This document shows positions 46,084-58,570 of a stretch of 64,000 nucleotides of DNA, in pieces (position 1 is the first letter of the stretch; each line of letters opens with the position of its first letter). Source of the DNA: Saccharina japonica (taxonomy: Eukaryota; Sar; Phaeophyceae; Laminariales; Laminariaceae). The notes under the pieces were generated by a model, which worked only from the letters and a program-made list of their open reading frames with translations, searched no databases and was not told where the DNA came from. The stretch lies in the NCBI GenBank assembly GCA_008828725.1, contig MEHQ01001299.1:1-64000 (forward strand). Direction: 5' to 3'. The translations under genes and the position numbers were made by a program.

Positions 46084-49000
46084 CAGGCACCTGCGTCAAA
46101 CAGTATGCTCTCAATTACCCACCATATGGCGTCAGAAGGAAACCATTCGACATGACGCCAAAAACAAAAGTTCGTGATAGTGGATCAGATCAGGTAGCAC
46201 CTGGCACGCAGTTTCAGTAGGGATGGCAATGAACGCGTTGCGACTGGGTGATAGTACAATGCCGTGTTGACGTGGTTCACAGGAGGTTTTGATACAACCC
46301 AGTCAATTGTCTGCTTCAACGGTGGATACTGAGGCTGTTGTGCTTGCCGTTCTTTCTGATGTACATCGGGTATGCCTCAGCATGTATTGTACCAAACAAG
46401 TCGTCACTGCGCTCTTGCGCTCGTATCATTTAGTGCACGGCACAAACGTGTCATACTCATGGGTGTACTAGCTGAAGAACTGCACTAGTACGACACAATT
46501 GAGGCATGGGGCGTGGGCCGTATAGTGTGTAATGCGTACCTGCGTTTCAAGGCTTTGGGTTCGGCAAGAGTCCATCATACTATTTTCCAGTCTTGCTTGG
46601 TGAAGTTCATTTGTGTAAATACGATGGCTTCATTTTATTTTTCTGTTTCGGCTGTATTACTCATCAAATATTTTCGTGCACTGCATTGTTCACTCGAACT
46701 TGACTGCCTTTTGACAGCTGTTGTTGTCGACGTATGTTGATGTGCAGGCCGTATGTGTCAAACGCGTCGTAAACGGGTGTAAAATGTGACGATTCCGGTT
46801 TTTCTCGCACAGCAAATATTTGTTGGTCAATCACCCACTTAACGTTAGTCCAAAGTCGAGTTCGGAAACGTGGATTATGATATCTGATATATCTTCTTTC
46901 ACGTTATCTGTCGGCTTTGGGTCTCCGCCGTACGTCAATGCACATCGGCTGAACCCATGCTTGGGAAAGATGGAGGTAGTGGAGCGTTTCGTCGGCATCC
47001 GCCTCCAGCGCGATAAACAAGCTTAGACGTAACCAACCTTAAGCCAGCATATGATGTTTCCACAGGTCGGCAACAACTATGGGACTCACTGAGTATCTAT
47101 CTATTTTATATAGTTCGTCTGATGCTTAAAAAACAATTATTTAATCAAGTGATCTTTGATGCCCACTTTATCATAGCAACTTAGAGTGGAGCAAAAGCAA
47201 ACAAAAAAATATCCTTTTTTTTCTGCCACACACGTTCAAAACGCACGCTTCTCCCTACGCCGGCATGCCCGGCACCGTCTTCTTACGTCGCAGGCTGGCA
47301 TACTGTAGTACAACTCGTACGTGCGCCGTGCTTGTCGTCGTGGCCACAGCGATTCGCGGCTGCCCTGCGTACGAGCATTGCAGCAGTGCGGTTGCTACTT
47401 ATAACCTTTGCTGGGATGGTATCGTTCATCTTCGCTTTGGTCGTACTCGATTCGTATGATACGTACCTCGCCTTCTGTCACCGTGCTCGGCGAAAGCACC
47501 ACTGCTTTCGAAACGGACGGGGTCTCTGAAGGCCTCTAGATAACGCCCCCTCCTCCTGCCTCTGCTCGTGTTCAAAGCCTGTGTTCCCCCCGGGGACGTA
47601 AAATTTCCGTGGTATCTCCTGTGACCCACTTCCGGTATACCATCGGCATAATCCATACCCACCTATGATACACGGGGATGTAGCCCGAGATTGCCAACGA
47701 TCCCCCGTCTCGAATTCTGCAGAATTATGGGAGGTAACCGGATGGACCACGCTCAACTCAGGGCGGGTGTCCCCGGACGACTACGCGCCGTCCCGAGTTC
47801 GCGAAGCTTCGTCATGTTGCATGGCCTACTTATTACCACAGATACCACGGGCAAACAAGCATACGTATTCCACCCCATACCACAGGTATGAGCAAGTACC
47901 AGATATCACCAACAACCATCCTCAAGTCGAGCACCGCCACCATTAACCCGCCACCAGCTGAGCACCAGCAGCAGCAGAAACGTGTTGCTGGTGGTGGTGG
48001 TGGTGGTGGTGGTGGCTGTGTTGGCTGGTTTTGTTTTTTTCAAAATATATTGATCATTCTCCGATGGCAAGAAATAGACGATTTTTGCGAATGCGGCGCA
48101 ATAAGGTGATACCAGGATCCAGGATACCAGGTATCATACCAGGCTAGACGGCGCCGCGAGACACCATAGCTCTTCGGCGATATATCACGTTCAGGGCCAT
48201 GCCCAGGTGACATGCGCACGTGACATTCTCGCGAGCCTGCGTCATGCTGTAAGCATGCTGTCTGTGCACGCACGAACGTATATAAATAACCCTAACTTAG
48301 TCTTGTTGCGTATGTATTCGAATGTATGCGTATATATGTTAAGTTTCCAATCTGTCTTGTCCGTTTACGGAACAACAGCAACGTACCGCCTTGCGGTTTT
48401 TCGTTTTGCGCAATCCTGCTGTGCGGTGCTGTGCGACTTCTTCTCTTTAATTACATGTCATTGTACATACGTACATACAATGTGCCTGTTGTATATTCGT
48501 TCGCAGAGTATGCATGCATACACTGCAGTGTTTGTGCCCTATTATATTTTTCACGAAAAAATCGGTATGCATGCATGCACGAGTCAAATGATTTCGATCA
48601 TCAGCACAGCCACAGACTCACGAGGGATTTTGCAAGGCCCTTTCGCTATGACCGCGAGACAACCGACAAAAACAAACAACGTGCTCTCAGGAACAGCCAG
48701 CCCCCCATGGCTACATCTATTATAAATATGTTTTCCATCGAACAGCTCGCATTGATTCAGAGTCAATTCCCCTTGTTTCTTTTTATATAACCATTTGTAC
48801 TCCTATTAAGAATTTTCGTCTTCAAATTGTTTCCAATGTATTCCTATTAAAAAAAAAAAAGTTCGAGCCTCTATCATCTCCATTACTACTTGCTTCAATA
48901 GCCCTACCGCCGTGGGGGCGGGAGGGCCTCTTATTCCCTAGTTCATCATAGTGTTCTCCCCGTTTAAAAAATGAAGTTTTTTTCTTCAGTTTCCTATTAA

Positions 49001-49643
49001 TGTCCTCCCTCTCCTCCCACGACACAACATGCTCCGGTTATCCTCCACGGCAATGTCAACCTCAGCCTCTTAAAATATGACAACTATAAACTTTGAATGG
49101 TTCGGTTGATTACTATGCTTTGAATGTCCAACTTGACAACGCTATCTTGTTGTAACTGGACATGACATCTCCACCCCCAGTTTATACTACAGTATAAGTC
49201 TTCATCACGCCCCACCACCATTACATTAAATGCAGGTCTGACCGTCCCGTCCAAAGTGTATGCCGCAACATAGCCGCCACCTCGGACGGTTTGTTGTGTC
49301 CAACTACCTACACACATTTAAACTGAGCTATCAGTACGGCATTGCTTCGAATGTGTCCTAAAAAAATGCGCGCAAATGCGAAACATCGTACAGACACGGA
49401 AAACCTAGTATGATGCGTTTTGTCCTTATAGCAGATTCCACGATTCTTTCTTCTGAGAGAGGTTTCTCCAAACGGGTTAACGTGCTGGGAAAAAAATGTG
49501 CACTAGCCTAGCTTTAGCTCGCCTTTTATATCCACCATATTTTTCGTTTCTGGGTCAAACCTCCGCAATTTTTTCACCAGCGAGAAATACTGAAGCCCTC
49601 GGGTTAATCGAATCTCGTAGTGCCCGTCAAAAATAAATAAAAA
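46084..49643. other. No recognised gene
   Basis: Contains a CAG run and an 11-unit GGT-type run at 47968-48015, and a nested ATACCAGG palindrome cluster at 48109-48145. Protein-like but unassigned short frames occur on the - strand at 47478-47756 and 49084-49317. Confidence 0.35.
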
Positions 49644-50932
49644 CTATATGTGAGACTGACTGTGATCGTCTCGACGACTGGCAAAAGTGTTTCTACAACA
49701 TGTTCTGGTGCATTTCAAAACGATTGTAAGGGTGCACTTGGTGTTGAAGTGTAAATGGTCTCGTCCGACTAGCTTCATTATATTGTCTTGCTGCGACCTT
49801 CTTTCAAAGTGTTTACATACACGTAAGTATACGATATCGATGTGAACTGGGCAGTGGATAGGCTGCTTCCTGACGAGACCCCACGTACACATATTATCAC
49901 AACCGGCCACGTTGCGTCTTGTGTTGAAGTCGATCACCAGACCGGCCGGTAGACCGCTCTTGTGGCGGCCGCAAACAAAGGCCGAGCCAAATAGAATATT
50001 ACACCCGACACCAGCAACTTTATGCACAAAGAACGTTAACAAAGATTGCTGTGAACGGCAGGATAACGGTTCTTAGCTTGTTGTATGCTAAACAATGCCT
50101 TCATACTGCCGGTGGCATGAAATGCCGGGAACGTCGGGCACAACTTGTGTGAGCAACGTCGGGTGACGACGTTCACCGTGCCGTATTGAGCGTGTTTCTT
50201 GCAATATGCCGGGTTCTTGGTGCCGATGATATGAATGTTCGGCTGCTTCATGCAGAAGTCATGGAAGAAGGTTTGGTTGAAGACGTCAACCATAGCATGG
50301 CAGACATGTTGCTTGCAGATCAACCCATTGTTGCTTTCAGCTGAAATCATGACCGGGAACGTCAGTCACGACTCGTGTGGGCATCACCTGGTATCGACGA
50401 TCACCATTCTCTCGGCCGTGTGCTGCTTACCGAAATTCGTTTTTTTTATACCGACGACCTTAAAAGTCGCGTGTCTTCTGCAGGTCACATGTGAGCAACA
50501 TCAGCATGTTGTCTACAGTTTACCGGCTTTGTGTTGCCGACTACAGTACATTACAGGTCGGTTGTATCGTGCGGGACTCGTACGAGCAACGTCTACGGAT
50601 GACGTTCAGTATGCCATCATGAGCATGCTGCTTGCAATACGCTAGTATATTGATGCCGACGACATTGAACGTCGGTCGACGTGTGCAGGGGTCATGTGAG
50701 CAACGCATGCTCAACATATAGACCTTACCGTGTGATGTTTGCAGTAGGTTACCTGTTCGCCGCTGTTGACGTTGAATAATGTTCGGCTGATGTAGGAGCC
50801 ATGTGAGAAACGCTTGCTAACGACGCCCACCATGCCGGTCTATGAATGTTGCTTGCAAAAGCTCGGTATCCCAATGCCGTCGGTGTTGCAGCTCATCCGC
50901 TTCTCGCAAGAAGTCTGTCTGCATCGCCTCAT
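49644..50932 (-). pseudogene. EsV-1-7 repeat gene relic (locus 4)
   Basis: Reading the minus strand from an ATG at 50930-50932 gives MRRC and a first repeat-like stretch ending CKQH, then a stop. Further repeat pieces follow in shifting frames down to 50351. At 50036-50350 two and a half repeats are readable, but one has Cys changed to Ser and His changed to Gln at the C-x2-H while the x12 spacing is kept. A TAA then falls inside the next C-x4-C. After a one-base shift the C-terminal module resumes at 49644-50042 with a linker like AGLVIDF and a last repeat reading RKQPIHC. The tail resembles the family ending, but the normal stop is lost and the frame runs on. Multiple stops, shifts and lost ligands make this a dead copy. 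It shares the C-terminal logic of both subfamilies, and its exact affiliation is unclear. Confidence 0.8.
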
Positions 50933-53726
50933 CCCTATTACTGGTTCGAACGGCTAAAGAACGGGGGCGATCAGGAAAGCAAGAAGACACACAAATATAG
51001 TTTTGAACTCCACACCACGCACAGACCACGTTCGTGGAACCAACAAAACGGAATGCCGCAGTTACCAGGCGCCTGCCTCATGCATATTGAAGAGGTTGGG
51101 TTCAACGCAAGTGGTTGATATCCATATTTAAGAGGTTGGTTATTGTGCCATTGTTCGCACTGTTAGTGATGTGCGCCCGCTAGGGATAGGATGGGCAAAC
51201 GATAACTCGGAACGGGCAAGATATGTCCCTGCGGGCTACAAAAGCACATGTCGGAATCCTTATGTCCTTATTGAAATCAGAAAAGCGCAGCAGTATCGAG
51301 TAAGCGTCTACTAATTCTCACTTCAAGAAAGTATACGTGTCCTGCGCGATTGTGAGTTTTCAACATGGGAGCGATCAAACGTCAGGGCGTTCGCTACATA
51401 CCCTACCGTCAGCACCGGAAAACGCGCTGGTTCTACTTGGCATACGAGTGGGTTGTTCACCGTACCTTGACATCGACTTACGTGCGACCGTGTCAGTGCA
51501 CATGTTATCAACTCCGTTAATAGGGGAACGTAGTACACCTAGGGCTCCCACGACGGAGAAAAATATGCAAAGCACTGCACGGTACCCTTTGTGTACTTAT
51601 GTCCGTCGTGTTTGTCTACCCCTGTGATTACGTAAGGAGCAGGCACCGACGAGAAACGGAGAGTAGTTACAGACAGTTCCTGCTTCGACGACAGCTCAAA
51701 GTGGTGTGAGTTGGAGTTGTTGTTACGCTGCCCAAGTCGCCGGCACCTCATATAGTGCAACACAGTAAAGTTCAACCCCCCTGCGGCTTTAAACGGACAG
51801 CCAACTATCGGGGTGAGTGCACAAAACACGGCTCGCCATAAAAAGGCATCCCATGCATACTACTGATGGAACGGCCGGGGGATTGCTCATAAATAAACGC
51901 AAGAAAATTATTTTGTTTATTATATTTCGAACTGCATGTTATTATTGTTTTTTCTGGGTATTGGGAGAGAGGGATTGACATCCAGATACACACATCGCAG
52001 CTACCCGCCGACGTCTGCGTACCTCGCCCATACTTGCTACCGTCTCTATATCAATACAATTAATACCAGCCGGGTTTGTAACTGTTACCGTCTACATTTG
52101 TATCGGATTACGAAGTACAGTATCCGAATGGTACCATACCATTCGACTCCTAAAACACTGACTTAAACAACTTCAAAGGAAACCCGGATCCCTACAATAC
52201 ATCCTCCCCCCCCAGCACCCCGTCCCCCGGGGCAATCCCACGATAGAGGTACCACTTTATGTATCGATATTTTCTGACCGTTTGAGCTACTCACGTCAGT
52301 AACCACCGGATACTTTGTTTTTTTTCGCTGGTATATTGTTTTTCGGACGACCACATTGCAAAGTTTGGTCGCGTTGCGCTAACAAATGATTCTGAAGTCA
52401 TGTTTCGGGTGAGATATTGAGCTCTTCATGTGAAGAACTCCGAGAATGCTGCTGCGCACCTACCATGGGATGGGTCTCCGTCGAACTAAACATATTGAGG
52501 AGCGGGCGGGTGGGAGGAAAACGCCAAGACTCCTGGCTTCGTCGACCAATCCAGCAACTAACTTAACCTTCTCACGTTTTTAGCAAGAACAACGCTCTTG
52601 GCGTCGGCTTGCTTAGCCTCTCCGTGTGTTTTGGTCCGAGCGCCGGTGCGTGCTGTCGTGTTTCCAAGCCACACAAACTGACCCCCATCCCGGATGAAAG
52701 CAAGTCAAATTATCTGATATAATTACACCGCGCTCCCCCGAAATTTAATCTCCAGAAACCGTTACTTCATTTACCGGAAAATATTCCTTTATGTGAAGCA
52801 TAGCGTGCGTTCATGAGCAGTGCTACTGCTTGATTTGTACTTGTATGTATGTATATCTCCGGTGACGTACGATCGCGTCACATGAGGTCGCTAATGAACT
52901 GTCAGCTCCAGCAACAAATTTCATGTGAACCTAATATCAGTCGCGACAGGTGGAATTGCGAAAGGTGGCTGTGTTGTGGAGCCCCGCATCTCATAGAGTA
53001 GGTTAACATGGTCGACGCCCCCCCCCTCAAACGAAATATATTATACCGGCAATTCCCTCATTCCCTTTAAAGTTCCTCTACGACAGCCTCCCTTGTGGAA
53101 TAGCTGTAATGATGCTATGGTTTGGACATCGTCGAAGTATACTTCGTTGCTAAACAAACCATTGAAGCGCGGAAATCTACTAAAACAACCGATATACGGC
53201 TAGACTACCTCTCTTCATCAAATATAGGATAGTAACCAATAATGTAGGCTATGCTCGCCTCGTGGAAACGGTGGTGATCGCTCGGGGTCATTTGTAAGAG
53301 ATACACAATGATGTGGTGTTCTCTGAAAAAGCAATTGGCGTATCCACCAGAGCAGAGTACTCGTAGCACCGTAGAGGGTAAGACAAAGTCATTGATTCAA
53401 ACAGTCGTCCTGACCATATGTGTATACGACATGCAATCATATTCATGTCTTATTGATATGGTACCACCAAGCACAAAGCTCTATCCCCGCCGAGAAAAAC
53501 ATCCTGTAGAGTTTCCATATTAAACAATAGCTCTATATGGTAGTAGTCATAGATTGCCATCCGTGGAACACGCTGCAGAGCAGTTGAACACATGACCTCA
53601 TCCGACCTCGTTTGACAACTTCACGTATAAATTCAACACGAAGATCGACAATAATCCCAGCATATTACAGTTCATAACATATTATGTGGTGTGTTAGCGT
53701 AATAGGTTGTTAAGACTATTCTCACT
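50933..53726. other. No recognised gene
   Basis: A - strand frame of 96 residues (51539-51829) is unassigned. A GAGCTC-family copy lies at 52245-52440. Confidence 0.35.
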
Positions 53727-54110
53727 CGGAACGAAGGTCGCGTAACACAATGGACAACATAGTTTTGGTATAGTGCACCGGACCGAAATTGCATGCTATC
53801 GACGTTTCCGAAAACACACAACCTGTTGAAGGCGAGACGAGCGTTTCAAGACCTATGCTACGATAGGGGTTGCTTTTTCTGGTTATATAAGTATATCTAT
53901 ATTATTTACCGTTGCTGCTCAGGTCATTGACAACTGGTCACAATGACACCTTTCGCTCGTATAATTATCAAAGGACGAGATCCGACACAATAATCAGTAC
54001 TATCAAAAGCTGGTCGGGTTGTACTAACATAATATTTTGAATTTAGGGTTCGAGTGACTTCCTAGCAGTATTGAGCTCCTCGTGTGAGGCGCGAAAAACA
54101 TAAGCCGCCA
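53727..54110. repeat. GAGCTC-family dispersed repeat (partner 15000-15400)
   Basis: Second full copy, ending TTGAGCTCCTCGTGTGAGGCG. It lies directly upstream of EsV module copy C. Confidence 0.75.
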
Positions 54111-54164
54111 CCGTAAGGGTGTTATTCCTCCGACTTCCTAAAACTGATTCCAGCCTGTATTGAC

Positions 54165-57100
54165 AATCGATATTGAGTGTCGACCCAGCGTGTCTCAGCC
54201 CATGTCCTTGCATTATGGAAGTTATTCATAATATCTCCCGAATACAGCATGCACAAGTCAACCCCTTAGGGGAATCTCTCAGCTGCACCCTCACCCATAT
54301 CACAACCACATCGGCACAGGATTGTTGCACATTGGTGCAATACTACCTATTTCACTCGGCGACAGCGCTCTGTTATAGGTGGATACAATATATTTAGCAC
54401 CACATCGTGTTTTTAAACTTAGATTACGACTCGTCACAATCATGCTAAACACATACCCGGGTGTCTCGCCGAGCATCACGCCTGCATTGGAAAATAACCG
54501 CCACCTATTAAATACGCCTTTCCTCCAACTGTCCAATATGCCAAACTCCATACTCAACACTGGATAGCAACGCTATATCTAGTGAGTGGATAGGGGAACG
54601 AACCACATCGTACAGACCCCGCAAATCCATGGCATTGCACAAGGCTCTGCGTCTGGGTGACCCGATGCCCCCCCCATCATGAAGACTTCTCGTGGACCGT
54701 GCCAAGGATATGACCGCACAACGCGGTCTGCATGAGGCGGGAAAGGGTAGCAGTACTATCACTTTCTACGGTGGAGGTGCACTCTGATTTTTCCGACATT
54801 TCTCACCTTAGGATATATATATATCAACATTAGGTCAATAAATATTTTTGGAGAAGCATAAAAGTGCCATATATCCGAAGACCATTCCATGGCCTATGAT
54901 AAGAGAACTAATCTGCAACACAAGAAAAATGCATTTTTTTTTTATTCAAGAAAACGTGCTACCAGGTACCTCTACCGTGGAACGCGTCTAGCTACCCCCG
55001 CCTTCTACATCGAGCTGGATTGTGTCTGTCCAAAACATATACGCTATGTTTCCCGATTAAAGACAGATGCCACCCTTCGGGAAAGCCGTGCCTACCGCAA
55101 ATCCGTATCTGCCAATATGGAATGCCTTAGTGAAGACCAACTGTGAATTCACAAACAACTGACCGAACTTTTACAACATGTTTGCACCCAAACACATCAA
55201 AACATGTACTCCGTTTATACGTGAGAGAGGTCTCTCGGTACGGTACCGCCTGACGAGCCACGAAATTTCTTCGTGATACTTTCTACTCCTACAGTACGAA
55301 CGAGCCAAAATTTGAGCTGGCCGTGTTCTGGACAGTGGGTAGGTTACTTGCCGACGACCCCCCACCTACACAGTTTGGAACAGCTGACCACCTTGCACTT
55401 TGCTTTGAAGTTGATCACCTGACCGGCCGGAAGATGGCCTGTATGATCTGCGCATACACAGCCAGCACGGGCAGAATGTACACCCCATGCAGGTAAGCGG
55501 GTGCATGCGTCATGTGAACAACATTTGCTGCGGACGTCTACCATCCCATCGCCAGCATGCTGTTTGCAGTACGAGGCCTTCTTGTTCCCGTCGATGTTAA
55601 AGGTCGGTGGCTTCGGGCACGACTCGTACGAGCACCGTCTGCTGTCGACATCCACCATGCCGCTGTCTGCAAGCTGCTTGCAGTACACTGCCTCGTTTGT
55701 GCCGACGATACCCAAGATCGCGTGCTTCGTGCAAGCATCATTTGAGCAACGCCGGCGTGCGACTGGCACCATGCCATTGAGGGCATGTTGTTTGCAGTAC
55801 GCCGGATTGTTGATACCGGTGACATTGAAGCTCGAGCGTATCATGCATGAGTCATGTAAGCAACGCCTGTTGGTGACGTTTACCATGCCGGTATCTGCAT
55901 GTTGTTTGCAGTATCTCGCTGCCTTGCTGCCCTCTGTGTTAAAGGTTGGCCGTGACGTGCAGGAGCCCTGTGAGCAACGCCTGGCCATGGCGTTTATCAT
56001 GCCGGTCTCAGCATGTTGCTTGCAGTACCTCGCCGACTTGTTGCCCTCAGCATTGAAGCTGGCGTGCTTCTGGCAGGACGTATACGAGCATTGCGTCATC
56101 GTTGTCCCTAATTGGGGCGGTGAAAAACAGGGGACGATGCAGAGGAAAATGTGATAACACACCGACGATGCGCTCGGCTGAGCTCCACACACTTGTTCTC
56201 CCTGTAGCGAATGCAAAGCAGTCAAACCTTCGGAAGGACCCGCGCACGTGCATATTCACTGAGTTGTGGTTTGCTGATTGTTTGGCATAAACCCAGTACA
56301 AAATCGTTTGGTTTCTCATACACCGACGACGAGCATGCATGCGACTGACGCGTTTCTTACGGAATGGCAGGTTCAGGGTTGAGGGCCCTCTGACGAGCTT
56401 ACCTGCGGGCAGTGAGTGCCTCATGTCCACGTCAGATAATACGAGCACTTCAGTCTGAGAATACTCACATGGCCGCAGGCTACACAAGAACAAACAGAGA
56501 TATTTTATCTTACCTACAGTAGAATTTCACTCAGAATGCATCAGTTTCATGAAAATACATATTTATATATATATTTATACCCACAAGGTGCAAGGACCCC
56601 TTGGTCGAGAGGTTGTGACGCTTAAACCCGAAACAAACAAGATACTGAATCAACGAGAACGCCACATATACCATTGCGTGGGGTGGTAGAGCTCGCTATA
56701 CGCGTTGTTTGAGTAACGTGTATGACATTAATTCGAACAATACATCGGCATACGTTCCCTATTACGGCAACGTTAAACACAACACGCTTGGAGTACTACG
56801 TCACCCTGATAGCTCAATCGCCGAACTTTTAAACTGAACACCGAAATGAGATTGCAGCAATTGTTTCTTTATGTTTAGAGGGGTTGGTAGAGCGGAGCCT
56901 CATCGAGGACGGCGTTGGTGTTGGGGTATGCTTTCGTATTCCTGAGGCCCAATAGACGCTTGGCAGTTGACAGCTTACCGCACAATTCAGATAGAAAAGG
57001 GCATCAACCGCCGTGGGGAGGTAATACTACGGACAGAAGGAACGCCGATCTCCGGAACGAGCTAACGCAAGCTTCATCGCATTGGAAGAATAGGAAAACT

Positions 57101-58570
57101 TAATAAAAGGCCCCATTAATATTTATTCTCCGAGTGTGACACAGGCATATCATGTTAGCAAGGCCGCTGCAAACGATATCGGCTCTACGATTACAACTCG
57201 GTACTAGGGACAAAAACTACAGCAAAACATAACGCCATACTCTTCACGATTAAAGGTATCCCGTTATAATACATTATCCACCACAAATACATATATTGTC
57301 TCGGAAATATCTGAAGGCATTCGAAAACATGTTTTTACTTCAGGTAAATGAAATGGAATGACGTTGCCAAATACCCGATCGGGGTCTTGATCAAGGGGTA
57401 ACAAAATATCACAACTTTTACCACTACTGTTACTGCTCCACTACAAAAGGGGCCACTGTGACTACTACTACAACCCTATCACAAGGTCATGTGCAATTTG
57501 TGTACTACTATCACCATGACTTCTACTAGAGCAAAAATAACTAATTCTACAACAATTCTAGCAGTTGGAAACCCTGGTACAGATCACATCCATGACGCAT
57601 GAGCATGTATGAGAATGCCGCTGTACATGTATTGCTGGAATTTGCAAAAAACACTTGAAAGTTTAAAGTTGACAAATTTATGGCGAATTCGGCAACACCA
57701 AAGTTTTATTTTTTTTGTTTTGGGATGTAAATCTAAATTTCAAAAATCGAAACATTTGCCTCGTGATTAATATTGCTGCCGCTCCAGAGGGCTGGGGGTG
57801 GGTACTAAACGAATGAAACCGGCCTGGTAAATACCTTTCGACATTCAACTTTAGATTTCGGGTGGTTGCCGTATCGATCGATAAGTGTTTTTTTTTCTCT
57901 CTCGTAAGGTGCCTTTTGCGGCGATGACCGACATCGCACTACGAGCGCAATACTCGACGTCCCCCAAGTCAAAGTAGGCGCAATCGAACGCTCGTGTCGA
58001 GCACTTCCACGAGTATGATCAAAATTGGCCAATACTTCCGAGCAGCATATATATTAATACAATACCCCACAACCAGCACAGGGTTAAAACTGAATCCGCC
58101 ACACTCTACTATGGGCCTGCATACTGGTTGAGGCTCATCTCGTCTTACACCTCAACCCAAATTTGCTACGAGTAAGGATGTATCGCGACGGCCGTCGCTG
58201 GTGAGGGAACCCTTACAAAGGATGTCGTGTGCCGTGTTTGCGTTTACCAGTGTGCGTTTTATGTCTGAAATAAACGTAACAGGCGGCGGGCACGACTTGT
58301 CGTGCGGGCCCGACAGTGCCGTGACCACGGGGCCGGCAGTGACTTTACTCATCCTGTCATATTCATCGAGGCATGCAGGAGACCTGACTCTAGAGTATAT
58401 ACTGAAGATTCCGGTAGTGCCGATGGAAAGTTGTGGTATCATCTGTCTACTGAACGTCTCCGCGCTGCTGCCGTCGCGAGTGCTGAGGCGTGGTCGAGAG
58501 ATACTGGGCTGGATATGCGCATGGGGGCTGAACTCCAGAGAAAGGTGGGAACATAGAAGATGTATTCTGT
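54165..58570. repeat. EsV module, copy C (carries locus 5)
   Basis: Aligned with 22335-27150 through both flanks of the EsV-1-7 gene. The part 57218-58570 matches 25784-27150 and 30229-31850. A 123-residue + frame (58201-58572) has its first third in common with 26753-26935 and 31376-31645 (CAVFAF, NVTGG), but both strands are open there and I cannot tell which, if either, was coding. Confidence 0.8.
55197..56099 (-). pseudogene. EsV-1-7 repeat gene interrupted by in-frame stops (locus 5)
   Basis: The frame starts at the ATG at 56097-56099 (MTQC), chosen because it aligns with MKQC of gene 2. A longer upstream extension to 56225 has no family similarity. Canonical repeats begin at Cys 4, 42, 80, 118 and 156. 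In the fourth the final His is Leu (residue 143). The WG repeat (C194 to H219) and AGQVINF linker follow, and the last repeat begins at C235. TAA at 55344-55346 replaces the Gln codon of the conserved GKQPTHC, giving a 251-residue product that lacks the last C-x2-H and tail. Past this stop the frame continues without any indel through PTHCPEHGQL to a second TAA at 55215-55217 and a final TGA at 55197-55199 after EYMF. So damage is by point mutation only, and it may be recent, or the shortened protein may still be made. Confidence 0.8.

Noticed and set aside
55344..56225. Upstream ATG at 56225 as the start of locus 5
   Set aside because: The extra 42 residues have no similarity to any paralogue. 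The internal ATG at 56097-56099 aligns with the starts of genes 1, 2 and 3.
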